The notes under the pieces were generated by a model that saw only the letters and a program-made list of their open reading frames with translations, was not told where the DNA came from and ran no database searches. A program made the translations under genes and the position numbers. This document shows positions 26,989 to 35,516 of a stretch of DNA of 40,165 nucleotides, piece after piece; position 1 is the first letter of the stretch, and every line of letters starts with the position of its first letter. The stretch comes from Chitinophagales bacterium. Its GTDB lineage: Bacteria > Bacteroidota > Bacteroidia > Chitinophagales > CAIODY01. Where the stretch lies: the NCBI GenBank assembly GCA_026461075.1, contig JAPJNH010000042.1, positions 1-40,165 of the forward strand. Direction: 5' to 3'.

Positions 26989-27897
26989 TTATTGAATCGT
27001 ATTCCCGCGTAAAAAATCTGCAATCGGCATTCGCTTCTTGCCTTCAGGTTGTACCTCTAATAAATTTAAATAACCATCGGTGGTGGCGATGTGAAGGAAT
27101 GTTTTACCATCACTCACAATACTGCCTGCTAAATGCTGGTGCGCTTCGTAGATAGGTCTGGCCAAATGAATCTTCAAAATCTTTTCATTCAAAATAGTGA
27201 AGGATCCTGGGAATGGAATAAAGGCTCTGTATTGATCGTAAGCCCCTCGGGTGCTTTGATTCCATTGTATGCAAGCGTCTTGTTTTTGCAACTTAGGCGC
27301 ATGTTTAATTTCCCCTGATTGAGGCGTAGTGGTATATTTATTTTGATCGATGGCTTCCACGCTTTTTAATACAACAGCAGCCCCCAAAGCTTGTAAACGG
27401 TCGTGTAGTTCACCGCCTGTCATATCGGCTCCGATCTCTACTCGTTCTTGCATAATCCAATCACCCGTATCTATTTCATGTTTGAGGAAGAAAGTTGTAA
27501 CGCCCGTTTCTTTTTCTCCATTGCGAATAGCCCATTGTATCGGAGCCGCGCCACGATAAGCCGGTAGGAGAGAAGCGTGTAAGTTGAAAGTGCCGATACG
27601 TGGCATTTGCCAAACAATTTCAGGCAACATACGAAAGGCGATAACAATAAATAAATCGGCCTCCAAGGCTTGTAACTGCTCAATAAAGGCGGGATCTTTT
27701 AGTTTCGTTGGTTGTAAAACAAGAAGGTCTTTTTCAAGCGCCCACTGCTTAACGGCCGAAGACTGTAATTGCATACCTCTGCCTGCTGGTTTGTCGGGAG
27801 CGGTTACTACCGCTTTAATCGCAAAGCCTGCACTGCGTACCGCTTCGAAAGCCGGTATGGGAAATTCTGGTGTGCCAAATAATACAATCTTCAACAT
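26989..27897 (-). CDS. fmt: Methionyl-tRNA formyltransferase
   Basis: 302 aa. N-terminal Rossmann half IVLFGTPEFPIPAF, active-site residues N105 and H107 in FNLHASLLPAYRGAAP, and D143 in KHEIDTGDW, then a C-terminal OB-like domain (FNLHASLLP-type enzymes end with the tRNA-binding part). It formylates Met-tRNA for initiation. A -7 element TAACTTCG ends four bases before the ATG. The GH97 gene lies 28 bases upstream on the same strand. Confidence 0.97.
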   Translation of the reverse strand: MLKIVLFGTPEFPIPAFEAVRSAGFAIKAVVTAPDKPAGRGMQLQSSAVKQWALEKDLLVLQPTKLKDPAFIEQLQALEADLFIVIAFRMLPEIVWQMPRIGTFNLHASLLPAYRGAAPIQWAIRNGEKETGVTTFFLKHEIDTGDWIMQERVEIGADMTGGELHDRLQALGAAVVLKSVEAIDQNKYTTTPQSGEIKHAPKLQKQDACIQWNQSTRGAYDQYRAFIPFPGSFTILNEKILKIHLARPIYEAHQHLAGSIVSDGKTFLHIATTDGYLNLLEVQPEGKKRMPIADFLRGNTIQ

Positions 27898-27925
27898 AAT
27901 GCGAAGTTACATTTTTTATAGGTCA

Positions 27926-30517
27926 TTAACGCCAAACGATTTCATCACAAAATAACCAAGAAGGATTCACTGCTCCTTTACTTTCTTTCGGGCAAGGACC
28001 AGGATTATAAACTTTCACACGCAGATATTTGCCTGTTACCCCTAAAAGGTCGATTTCGAAGTCGTCGGTTTTTCTTTGACCATTCTCTTCTTTCGGCAGT
28101 TCGTTGTATTCATGAATAAATGATTTAACCACCTGATTGTTGGAGTCTAATACTATCACGGAAACTTTTCTTGGGAAATAAATCCAATCGTCAGGAGAGG
28201 CCAAACAATGGACCATCGCTTGGTGTAGTTCTTCATTTTTGGGAAGGTCAATGGTGACATCGATATCCTTATTAAAGAATCCTTGCCAATTGCCGTCGCT
28301 GAAATCGTAAAAGGATATTTTACCGTCTGTCAGAGAAAGATCGCCTTGCGCCGGATAATTTGAATCGTAGTGGGAATTATAATGAACCACTGCATTGGTG
28401 TCTTTTCGATAGGCGTATCCGTAGGTGCTCTGGTGTTGGAATACGGCATTATAAATATGATTCATTCGATTCCACAAGGGAATTTGAATGATTGGCTTTT
28501 CTTGGGCTTTATTTTCTTGATCAAAAACCGCTCGCGTTACAATGCGCACAGTCGCTCCACCAGCCTTAGCCAAGCTCATTGTAAAGGTATCGCTAGCTTT
28601 AATCGCAATATAATTCACACTAAAATCTCTTGGTCGTGATTGCCATTGCGTGCTCCGATTGTCGCTAAATATCGTAGCTACATATTCTTGCTTGGTCGAC
28701 AAGAAATCTAATGGAACCTTTATCTGATATGCATTTTCATCGGCAATAGCTGCGACATACCAAATGCTATCTTGTTTTGTAGTTTGTAAAGCTCGTGTCA
28801 CTACATAGTCACCCGGACGCGACTGAATTACTTTTCTGTCTTGCCAAACCGGTGGAATATTCGCCATGAATTTAAAAGCTTCTGTATACTCTTTTCTGTA
28901 ATTTGAATAAGTGAAAATATCTTGCGCTAGCATGCTCATCGGACTGTAAAGCACCACATACAAGGCAATTTCATGCGCTAATGTTGTATAGCCTCTCTTT
29001 CTGTGTTCTGTATTATTAAATAAGTTGAGTAATCCTGGAGTATAATCAAATGCACCAGCAAATTGTCTTGTGAACGGTAAGACCGTTGCATAGTAGGGTG
29101 GAAGGCCTTTATAGGTGGCATTCCATTCATTTCCGCGTCCTGCCTCCTGTGTAAGCAAATTCGGCCAGGTACGTTCAATACCGCTTGGCATAATGCTTTC
29201 GTGTACATCCAAACAGATTTCATATTTCGCCGCTAGTTCAACGATTTTTTGAAAATGTTCGATTTGTGCTTGACCATATTCCATGCCAACTCCGGCATAT
29301 CCTGTTTTAAGATAGTGTACCCCTTTTTTGTGTAGGTCTTTAAAAAGACTTTCTGCAATGCTGTCATAATGCTTGTATTCTGCTTGCGTCTCGTGATGGG
29401 CAATCCAATTTACATTCTTCTCTTTTGCATAGCGCAATACTTCATCCCAAGTGAAATCAGTGGCTGCTTTGGCAAAATTTTGTTTGGAGTGGTTAGAGGT
29501 GCCGTAGTTGTCCCATCCGCTATTCCACCCCTCTGTTAAAGTGCCCCCTAGATGAAATTCATTAGCGAAGGCAATATATTCTTTAGCTCTCTTGGTAGTA
29601 GCACCATGCGCTTTTCCTTCTGGCCAAGTTAAAATTCCTTCATGCATTTCCCACCAGATGCCATTAAACGTAAGCGGCTTAATCCAGCTAGTATTAGCAA
29701 TTTTACAAGCTTCGTTCAAGCTGCTGATCACTTTTGAATTAGCAATGTCAGCGGCCGTATTTCCGAATGAAATTACACGCCATGGCGTGGTGAAGCAATA
29801 CTTTCGCATAAATAGGGAATCATCGCTGCCGTAACGGAGACGAGTTTCCAATTGATGATATTCATTGCTTTGTAAGTCGCTCAGTGGGTACTGTAATAGA
29901 GCGGCTTCGTGAATAACATACCAAAGACTGTCGCCACGATGTCCTAGAAAAGGGGTGTTTACGAGGGTGCTTATATTTTCTATCAACCCATTTTTATACA
30001 ATCCTTCGAAGGCAAAGCAATCACTGGGTATCCACCAGGCAGAGTCTGTCGCTGGAAATGGATAATTACTTTGATCTCCGTAATAACTTTGAGTATAACT
30101 AATAACCTTGAAACGATAGGCTAGCGCTTTATCGAAAACACGAAATTCTAAGGTACATCGACTCGCGCTATTTAAACTGTCCTTACGCTTAAAATAATAT
30201 TCCTTTTTATTGTAAATATTACTGATAAATTCTCCGCTCAAAGGATCCGTCCAAGAGTCATCTACTTTTGTAAACGGACTGCAATGGCTATAAGCAAATT
30301 GCTGGTCGAGGTTCAAGTTTTTATCTTGAAGCAATGCACATTTTGCATGCTGCAGTAGGGCTATTTTGTGGTAATAAATTGAAAAATGCGCTTGTGCAGA
30401 CAATGCGCTAGGGTTGATAAACAACTCTGTTTCATTATGAGGCGAACTTAAATCTTGTCCCTTAGCACAAAAGCCGAGGAGTATTAAGATTAGCAAACAT
30501 TGAATTCGGAGCAGCAT
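27926..30517 (-). CDS. Glycoside hydrolase family 97 (SusB-like inverting group) with extra C-terminal module
   Basis: 863 aa with a signal peptide (ending GFCAKG). N-terminal beta-sandwich, then a (beta/alpha)8 barrel with LTEGWNSGWDNYG, WIAHHETQAEY, VHYLKTGYAG, CLDVHESIMPSGIERTWPN, TQEAGRGNEW. E440, E458 and E464 align with the calcium and catalytic Glu residues of SusB (E508, E526, E532), so this is the inverting alpha-glucosidase-type subgroup, not the retaining one. Beyond a normal C-terminal sandwich there are about 190 residues (675-863) with SLTDGKISFYDF, VTIDLPKNEE, RKVSVIVLDS and KYLRVKVYNPGPC, like the discoidin-type domain found in some hexosaminidases. Acts on alpha-glucans or alpha-galactosides, probably periplasmic. 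No sus-like genes are adjacent. Confidence 0.9.
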   Translation of the reverse strand: MLLRIQCLLILILLGFCAKGQDLSSPHNETELFINPSALSAQAHFSIYYHKIALLQHAKCALLQDKNLNLDQQFAYSHCSPFTKVDDSWTDPLSGEFISNIYNKKEYYFKRKDSLNSASRCTLEFRVFDKALAYRFKVISYTQSYYGDQSNYPFPATDSAWWIPSDCFAFEGLYKNGLIENISTLVNTPFLGHRGDSLWYVIHEAALLQYPLSDLQSNEYHQLETRLRYGSDDSLFMRKYCFTTPWRVISFGNTAADIANSKVISSLNEACKIANTSWIKPLTFNGIWWEMHEGILTWPEGKAHGATTKRAKEYIAFANEFHLGGTLTEGWNSGWDNYGTSNHSKQNFAKAATDFTWDEVLRYAKEKNVNWIAHHETQAEYKHYDSIAESLFKDLHKKGVHYLKTGYAGVGMEYGQAQIEHFQKIVELAAKYEICLDVHESIMPSGIERTWPNLLTQEAGRGNEWNATYKGLPPYYATVLPFTRQFAGAFDYTPGLLNLFNNTEHRKRGYTTLAHEIALYVVLYSPMSMLAQDIFTYSNYRKEYTEAFKFMANIPPVWQDRKVIQSRPGDYVVTRALQTTKQDSIWYVAAIADENAYQIKVPLDFLSTKQEYVATIFSDNRSTQWQSRPRDFSVNYIAIKASDTFTMSLAKAGGATVRIVTRAVFDQENKAQEKPIIQIPLWNRMNHIYNAVFQHQSTYGYAYRKDTNAVVHYNSHYDSNYPAQGDLSLTDGKISFYDFSDGNWQGFFNKDIDVTIDLPKNEELHQAMVHCLASPDDWIYFPRKVSVIVLDSNNQVVKSFIHEYNELPKEENGQRKTDDFEIDLLGVTGKYLRVKVYNPGPCPKESKGAVNPSWLFCDEIVWR

Positions 30518-30542
30518 GCTTAAAAGTACGAATTAATGCAAT

Positions 30543-30569
30543 AAAAAAGGCCTTCCGAAGAAGACCTTT
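30543..30569 (-). terminator. Intrinsic terminator after tRNA-Leu
   Basis: A ten-base stem (30546-30555 with 30560-30569, one G-T pair) closed by a UUCG tetraloop on the minus strand and followed by a T-run. It begins two bases after the tRNA 3' end. Confidence 0.85.
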
Positions 30570-30570
30570 G

Positions 30571-30654
30571 TGCCCAAGACGAGATTTGAACTCGTACACC
30601 CTTTCGGGCGCTACCACCTCAAGGTAGTGCGTCTGCCAGTTTCGCCACCTGGGC
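30571..30654 (-). tRNA. tRNA-Leu (anticodon GAG)
   Basis: An 84-base class II tRNA. The acceptor stem GCCCAGG pairs with CTTGGGC (one G-T pair). The anticodon arm CTACC-TTGAGGT-GGTAG has GAG at positions 34-36, reading CUC and CUU. A long variable arm (CGCCCGAAAGGGTGT) and a T arm ACGAG-TTCAAAT-CTCGT follow. CCA is not encoded, as is usual in this phylum. It is divergent from fabD. Confidence 0.95.
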
Positions 30655-30774
30655 CTCCACTGTGGAAAAGCCAATGTTTGAAACAAATGTCTTTTGCACT
30701 GAAATGATTACTTTCGCAAAGATAAGAAATTTGAACGCATACTCTATCCGAGCTTGCATAAAAAATTACAAACA

Positions 30775-31650
30775 ATGAATGCATATGTTTTCCCTGGTCA
30801 AGGGTCTCAATTCCCAGGAATGGGTAAAGCGCTTTACGAAAGTAATGAAACAGCAAAAGCACTTTTCGAACAAGCAAATGAAATTTTAGGTTTCCGTATT
30901 ACTGATATCATGTTCAACGGAACAGAGGAGGAATTGAAACAAACCAATGTTACACAACCTGCGATTTTTATTCTTTCTGTCGTATTAGCGAAAACAATGC
31001 CTGCCTTCAAACCGGATATGGTTGCTGGTCATTCTTTAGGAGAATTCTCTGCACTTGTTGCTGCCGACTGTCTTGATTTTGCAGACGCACTTCGTTTAGT
31101 TGCTGCGCGTGCAAATGCAATGCAGAAAGCCTGTGAGGTAACACCTTCTACAATGGCTGCAATATTAAACCTCGCAGATGATATAATCGAAAAAATTTGT
31201 GCTGAAACAGATGGTGTAGTAGTTGCGGCAAATTATAACTGTCCTGGTCAAGTGGTGATCTCTGGCGAAGTGCCTGCTGTTACCACCGCTTGCGAAAGTT
31301 TAAAAGCTGCCGGAGCAAAACGTGCTTTATTATTACCTGTTGGTGGCGCTTTCCATTCTCCTCTAATGGAGCCTGCTCGTCAAGAATTACAAGCGGCTAT
31401 CGAAAGCACACCTTTCCGCGAACCTATCTGTGCAATCTATCAAAACGTTTGTGCCATGGGAATTCGTGACGCTGCTACCATCAAACAAAATTTGATTGCG
31501 CAATTGACAGCACCGGTTAAATGGACACAATCCGTTCAAGCAATGATTGCTGACGGGGCGACGAACTTCGTTGAAATTGGTCCTGGTAAAGTATTGCAAG
31601 GCTTAATCGTTAAGATTGATAAAACTGCTGTTGTAAGCGGAGTAAACTAA
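30775..31650 (+). CDS. fabD: Malonyl-CoA-acyl carrier protein transacylase
   Basis: 291 aa from the ATG at 30775 (a TTG-started extension of seven residues is in frame). FPGQGSQFPGMG at the N-terminus, catalytic Ser87 in VAGHSLGE, the conserved QxV-type pocket, and His in GGAFHSPLM. It loads the malonyl group onto ACP for fatty-acid synthesis. murF follows after five bases, so they are cotranscribed; the pairing of fatty-acid and cell-wall genes is compact rather than functional. The tRNA-Leu gene is divergent. Confidence 0.97.
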   Translation: MNAYVFPGQGSQFPGMGKALYESNETAKALFEQANEILGFRITDIMFNGTEEELKQTNVTQPAIFILSVVLAKTMPAFKPDMVAGHSLGEFSALVAADCLDFADALRLVAARANAMQKACEVTPSTMAAILNLADDIIEKICAETDGVVVAANYNCPGQVVISGEVPAVTTACESLKAAGAKRALLLPVGGAFHSPLMEPARQELQAAIESTPFREPICAIYQNVCAMGIRDAATIKQNLIAQLTAPVKWTQSVQAMIADGATNFVEIGPGKVLQGLIVKIDKTAVVSGVN

Positions 31651-31655
31651 TTTAT

Positions 31656-32945
31656 ATGTCGCAATATCCATCCATTCCTGAATTGTATGCACTTTGGAAA
31701 AGTTCGGAAGGGCTTACCACAGATACTCGTCAAATAAAGGATGGATGGATGTTTGTCGCCTTACGCGGCGAAAAATTTGATGCGAATAATTTCGCTCAAC
31801 AAGCGATTGATGCAGGCGCTTCTTGGGTAATCGTTGATCGAGAAGATGCTGTTGTTCATGAACGCTGCGTCTTAGTGCCCGATACCCTGCGCATGCTACA
31901 AGCACTAGCGAATCATCACCGTTCTAATTTCACTATTCCTTTTCTAGCCATCGGCGGTAGCAATGGGAAGACGACTTCGAAAGAACTGATTCGTTCGGTA
32001 TTAAGTCAGAAATTTAAAGTTCACGCGACAGCAGGGAATTTGAATAATCATATTGGGGTTCCATTAACCATCTTGCAAATGCCGTTGGATACTGAAATTG
32101 CGGTGATTGAAATCGGCGCCAACCATTTATACGAGACAGCAGAATTAGCTGCAATCGTTGCACCTGATTTCGGAATTATTACCAACAACGGTAAAGATCA
32201 TTTGGAAGGATTTGGGAGTATTGAGCAAGTGAAAAAAGCGAATGCCGAGCTATTTGAATTTTTGAGCAGTAATCAAGGTACTTGTTTTGTCAATGCGGAT
32301 GATACTGATTTAATGCAGGCTTCCGAAGGCTTGAAACGATTTACCTATGGACTTTCCTCTAGCGAATGCAAGGGGGAAATTGTTTCGCATTTTCCTTTAT
32401 TGGAAGTGAGCTTCACCAAGCCTGAACCATTTAACGCGAGCTCTAACTTAGCTGGCGATTATAATCTACCGAATATATTAGCTGCAGCTAGAATTGGATT
32501 CCACTTCGGATTAACTGCGCAAGAAGTGAAGGCCGGTATCGAAGCCTATATGCCTGCCAATAATCGTTCCCAATGGAAAGCATGGAATACTAATCAAGTA
32601 CTGATGGATTGCTATAATGCGAATCCTAGCAGTATGGCAGGTGCGGTGCAGAGCTTTGCTAAAATGCCTGCGAAGCCAAAGTATGTAATCTTGGGTGATA
32701 TGTTCGAACTAGGAGAGTATGCTGAAAGCGAACATCAATTAATGGTGGAGCTTGTTAAAAGCTTAGCATTCGAACACGCTATTTTTGTCGGTACCCATTT
32801 CTTAAAGCATCGTGAAGCTTCCTTTGGGAGCTGGTTTGAGACCACCGATGCTGCAAAAGAGTTTTTACAAAAAGAAATGCCTCAAAATGCATTCTTATTA
32901 GTGAAAGCATCTCGAGGCATGGCCTTAGAAAAATTATTTGATTAA
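31656..32945 (+). CDS. murF: UDP-N-acetylmuramoyl-tripeptide-D-alanyl-D-alanine ligase
   Basis: 429 aa. The ATP loop is AIGGSNGKTTSKE (98-110), then NLNNHIGVPLT, EIGANHLYE, FGIITNNGKDHLEGFGS, and the C-terminal DCYNANPSSM motif. It adds D-Ala-D-Ala to the UDP-muramyl tripeptide in the cytosol. The N-terminal sugar-binding part has the usual SSEGLTTDTRQI. It ends overlapping the convergent isomerase gene by four bases (TTAA). Confidence 0.96.
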   Translation: MSQYPSIPELYALWKSSEGLTTDTRQIKDGWMFVALRGEKFDANNFAQQAIDAGASWVIVDREDAVVHERCVLVPDTLRMLQALANHHRSNFTIPFLAIGGSNGKTTSKELIRSVLSQKFKVHATAGNLNNHIGVPLTILQMPLDTEIAVIEIGANHLYETAELAAIVAPDFGIITNNGKDHLEGFGSIEQVKKANAELFEFLSSNQGTCFVNADDTDLMQASEGLKRFTYGLSSSECKGEIVSHFPLLEVSFTKPEPFNASSNLAGDYNLPNILAAARIGFHFGLTAQEVKAGIEAYMPANNRSQWKAWNTNQVLMDCYNANPSSMAGAVQSFAKMPAKPKYVILGDMFELGEYAESEHQLMVELVKSLAFEHAIFVGTHFLKHREASFGSWFETTDAAKEFLQKEMPQNAFLLVKASRGMALEKLFD

Positions 32946-33928
32946 GCTTTCGCTAATTCAGCTTTCAACCAATCAATCACTTTTACTTCTACACAGTCAT
33001 AATTGCGTTCCTTCGATAAGAAGAAGCTTACCCAATCCGTTAAGTGGATTAAATAAAATTGACGTGCCAACACACTCTCACCTTTAGAGTGAATTTCTGT
33101 GATATGCGGTGTACATTTCTTAATGACTTGCTGATTCAACTTCATACGCATTTGTGTACGCGGATGATCGAAAGGATGGCGAAGGAAAATGACTGCTAAG
33201 TTCGGGTTTTTATCGCGCCAAGCCACCAATTCATTGTGGTTCATTTCAGGCAATACATGATGCCAACACAATTGCTTTCCATTTTCATTGATTTGCTGAC
33301 GGAAGCGTATTGCAACCCCCTCAGTACCCGCGGCAGCATAGATAACAGGCGTTTTGTCCGCTAAGTGTTTTGCCAACTTCTCCGCTTGTTTCAAGATGCT
33401 TTTTTGCTCTTTTTGTAAAAGGCTAATTGACTCCAACACGTCCTTTTCAACGCTCATTTTTGTCAATTTTAACTTTTTGAAGATACTCAACAATTGCACT
33501 AATGAATAGCCAACACATGAACGCGGAGGCATTCCTCCTGGAATTAAAATAAAGTCTTTCTTCTTTTTAAAGGCCCATTCCGCCATCTTGCCACCACTTG
33601 AAATGCAAATAATTTGTGCCTTCTTTTTATACGCGATTTCTAGAGCACTCAAGGTCTCTTCGGTATTGCCACTATAAGAACAAGCAATGACTAATGTGTT
33701 CTTGCCAACATAAGCTGGTAAGGAATAGTCTTTGGTAACCAAAACTGGTAAGGTACAATCTGTTGCTAATAATTCTTGCGCAATACTTCCACCGATGCCT
33801 GAGCCACCTAATCCGCTAATAACAATATGTTGTACGTCTTTAATTTTGACGTTCAGTTCTATTTCTTTTGCAATCGCCAATGCCTCTTTCAATTGCACAT
33901 CAAATCGAGCGATAAGTTGATCCATCAT
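32942..33928 (-). CDS. Bifunctional phosphoglucose/phosphomannose isomerase
   Basis: 328 aa with two SIS subdomains. Sugar-phosphate motifs GLGGSGIGGS, VIACSYSGNTEET, ISSGGKMAEWA, then VIYAAAGTEGVAIRFRQQINENGK and the catalytic-type EMNHNELVAW. This short PGI/PMI form interconverts glucose, fructose and mannose 6-phosphates. Two adjacent ATGs (33928, 33925) are possible starts. A -7-like TAACTTTA (33951-33958) and a terminator hairpin lie upstream. It shares TTAA stops with murF. Confidence 0.93.
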   Translation of the reverse strand: MMDQLIARFDVQLKEALAIAKEIELNVKIKDVQHIVISGLGGSGIGGSIAQELLATDCTLPVLVTKDYSLPAYVGKNTLVIACSYSGNTEETLSALEIAYKKKAQIICISSGGKMAEWAFKKKKDFILIPGGMPPRSCVGYSLVQLLSIFKKLKLTKMSVEKDVLESISLLQKEQKSILKQAEKLAKHLADKTPVIYAAAGTEGVAIRFRQQINENGKQLCWHHVLPEMNHNELVAWRDKNPNLAVIFLRHPFDHPRTQMRMKLNQQVIKKCTPHITEIHSKGESVLARQFYLIHLTDWVSFFLSKERNYDCVEVKVIDWLKAELAKA

Positions 33929-33950
33929 GAGATTTATTTTTATTCGACCT

Positions 33951-33958
33951 TAAAGTTA
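33951..33958 (-). promoter_or_regulatory. -7 element of the phosphoglucose/phosphomannose isomerase gene
   Basis: TAACTTTA on the minus strand, 22 bases before the ATG. Its -33 region falls inside the bidirectional terminator hairpin just upstream. Confidence 0.4.
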
Positions 33959-33960
33959 AT

Positions 33961-33987
33961 AAAAAGCAGGCTAAATGCCTGTTTTTT
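33961..33987. terminator. Bidirectional terminator upstream of the isomerase gene
   Basis: Stem AAAAAGCAGGC (33961-33971) with GCCTGTTTTTT (33977-33987), loop TAAAT. T-runs follow on both strands. It sits between the candidate small-RNA terminator and the isomerase gene, so it probably isolates that gene from upstream transcription. Confidence 0.7.
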
Positions 33988-34058
33988 GTTGAAAATACGC
34001 ATTCGTATTAAGTTGAAAGAATTAAGCTTGTAATGCTTTCTTTAATTGCTCTGTGATT

Positions 34059-34107
34059 AAAAAGAAAAACCCGACTGCAGATATTTTAAGGAGTCTCTGA
34101 GTCGGGT
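34059..34107 (-). terminator. Minus-strand terminator with no ORF upstream
   Basis: A 12-base-pair stem with one bulged base (34096-34107 with 34069-34081), a 14-base loop, and on the minus strand a TTTTTCTTTTT tail (34059-34069). No gene on that strand reads into it, so it most likely ends a non-coding transcript. Confidence 0.75.
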
Positions 34108-34205
34108 AATTTCCTGTTTCCTAGTTTTAATAAGCGTTAAAAAGGTAGAATTAACAGGGCTGATTAAATCAACAATACAAAGATGAGATGAAATCGTGCC
34201 TAGGA
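34059..34205 (-). ncRNA. Candidate small RNA of unknown family
   Basis: The only gap over 300 bases (33929-34298) holds no ORF but has a strong minus-strand terminator at 34059-34107. A -7-like box TGTCTTTG (34206-34213, one mismatch) lies about 100 bases upstream of it, so the RNA would be roughly 140-150 bases; a good -33 element is not visible. TCCTAG near the 5' end can pair with CTAGGA about 80 bases on, and CCTGTT with AACAGG, so a closed stem with an open interior is possible, as in 6S-like RNAs. I could not match a family; the 5' end is a guess. Confidence 0.35.
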
Positions 34206-34281
34206 CAAAGACAATATATTCAAGTTATACGGACCCACTAACCATGTTTCGACTAGATTCTATAATCCGCCTTCCTTTTTG

Positions 34282-34289
34282 TATTTTTG
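34282..34289 (+). promoter_or_regulatory. -7 element of the rRNA methyltransferase gene
   Basis: TATTTTTG fits TAnnTTTG exactly and lies nine bases before the ATG at 34299. No clear -33 element. Confidence 0.5.
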
Positions 34290-34298
34290 TTCTTAATA

Positions 34299-35504
34299 AT
34301 GATTAATAAACTGTTTCCTAACCTAGTAGCGGAGGTAATTTTATCCCTCCAAGATGTTTTTCGTGATGGCCGTCCTTTGGATCGTGTGATATTATTTCGC
34401 ATGAAAAACAACCCGAAATGGGGGAGTCGCGACCGTTCCTTTGTCGCTGAATCGACCTTTGATATCGTCCGTCATTGGCGTCGTTTGTGGCGTCATTTGG
34501 AAGAGGAACCTGCATTAGATATTCGTTCTTTATATCAGCTTTTTGCTGTTTATTGGCAGTTGAAAGGCGGTGAATTACCTGCCTGGAAGGAGTTTGCGGG
34601 AATGAAGGAACTTTGGGTACCCCTTCAAGAAAAAGACATGAAACGTGCGGAATGGTTCTCCTTGCAAGATGAAATGGATGAGTTGGGTGCAGCTGCTTTG
34701 GGAGAGGATGCTTGGCGAACAGAGTTGGAAGCCATGAATCGCCCGGCTCCAGTTTATCTACGCGTCAATACCTTGAAAGCTTCTGGCTATACCGTTAAAA
34801 AAGCCTTAGAAGAAGCAGAGTTTCCATATATGGAGCTTTATGAAAATGGACCGATTAAATTAATGTCGAAGAAGCATTTGAATACGCATGCACTTTTAAG
34901 AAGTGGCTTATTCGAAATTCAAGATGTAGGCTCTCAAATGATTGCTCCGTTTCTGCAAGTAGAGCCGGGAATGCGTGTCATCGACGCCTGCGCAGGTGCG
35001 GGTGGTAAGTCATTGCATCTAGCTGCTTTAATGAACAATCGTGGGCGTATCATTTCAATGGATGTGGAGCCTCGTAAATTGGAAGAACTAACGCGTCGTA
35101 CCCGTAAAAATGGCGTTTCTATCGTAGAGCCTCGTTTGATCGATACAACTAAAGTCATCAAACGTTTGCACGAACAAGCGGATCGTCTACTGTTAGACGT
35201 TCCTTGCTCAGGTAGCGGTGTTATTCGTCGTAACCCTGATTCTAAATATCGTGTGAATAAGGAGTATGTTGAACGTCTACTAAAAGTACAAGAAGATATT
35301 TTGGAACGCTATAGCTCCATGCTAAAGCCTGGTGGTAAAATGGTATATGCTACCTGCTCTTTGTTCTCGGTTGAAAATGAAGGTCAAGTACAGAAATTTT
35401 TAGCACGCCATCCTGAATTTACACTAGAAGAAGAAAAATACATCTATCCTTCAGAACATGATTCTGACGGCTTTTTCATGACTCGTTTGCTTAAAAAGAA
35501 ATAA
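34299..35504 (+). CDS. RsmB-family RNA (cytosine-5-)-methyltransferase
   Basis: 401 aa from the ATG at 34299 (the longer frame starts with TTG). An N-terminal NusB-like helical part, then the RsmB/NOP catalytic domain: SAM motif VIDACAGAGGKSLHLA (227-242), MDVEPRKL, LLLDVPCSGSGVIRRNPD with C303, and VYATCSLFSVEN with C353 as the catalytic cysteine. It methylates a cytosine, most likely in 16S rRNA (RsmB makes m5C967). hutH-like follows after 12 bases. Confidence 0.88.
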   Translation: MINKLFPNLVAEVILSLQDVFRDGRPLDRVILFRMKNNPKWGSRDRSFVAESTFDIVRHWRRLWRHLEEEPALDIRSLYQLFAVYWQLKGGELPAWKEFAGMKELWVPLQEKDMKRAEWFSLQDEMDELGAAALGEDAWRTELEAMNRPAPVYLRVNTLKASGYTVKKALEEAEFPYMELYENGPIKLMSKKHLNTHALLRSGLFEIQDVGSQMIAPFLQVEPGMRVIDACAGAGGKSLHLAALMNNRGRIISMDVEPRKLEELTRRTRKNGVSIVEPRLIDTTKVIKRLHEQADRLLLDVPCSGSGVIRRNPDSKYRVNKEYVERLLKVQEDILERYSSMLKPGGKMVYATCSLFSVENEGQVQKFLARHPEFTLEEEKYIYPSEHDSDGFFMTRLLKKK

Positions 35505-35516
35505 AAATACAGGTTT

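Noticed and set aside
33961-33987. The hairpin upstream of the isomerase gene as an attenuator or riboswitch
   Set aside because: It has T-runs on both strands, sits upstream of the likely -7 box and not in the leader, and shows no ligand-binding core, so a plain terminator is simpler.
34100-34270. tmRNA, RNase P RNA or SRP RNA in the 34-kb gap
   Set aside because: The conserved ends, the GGUUCGA-type T arm with CCA, and the SRP loop sequences are absent on both strands, and the gap is too short for the first two.
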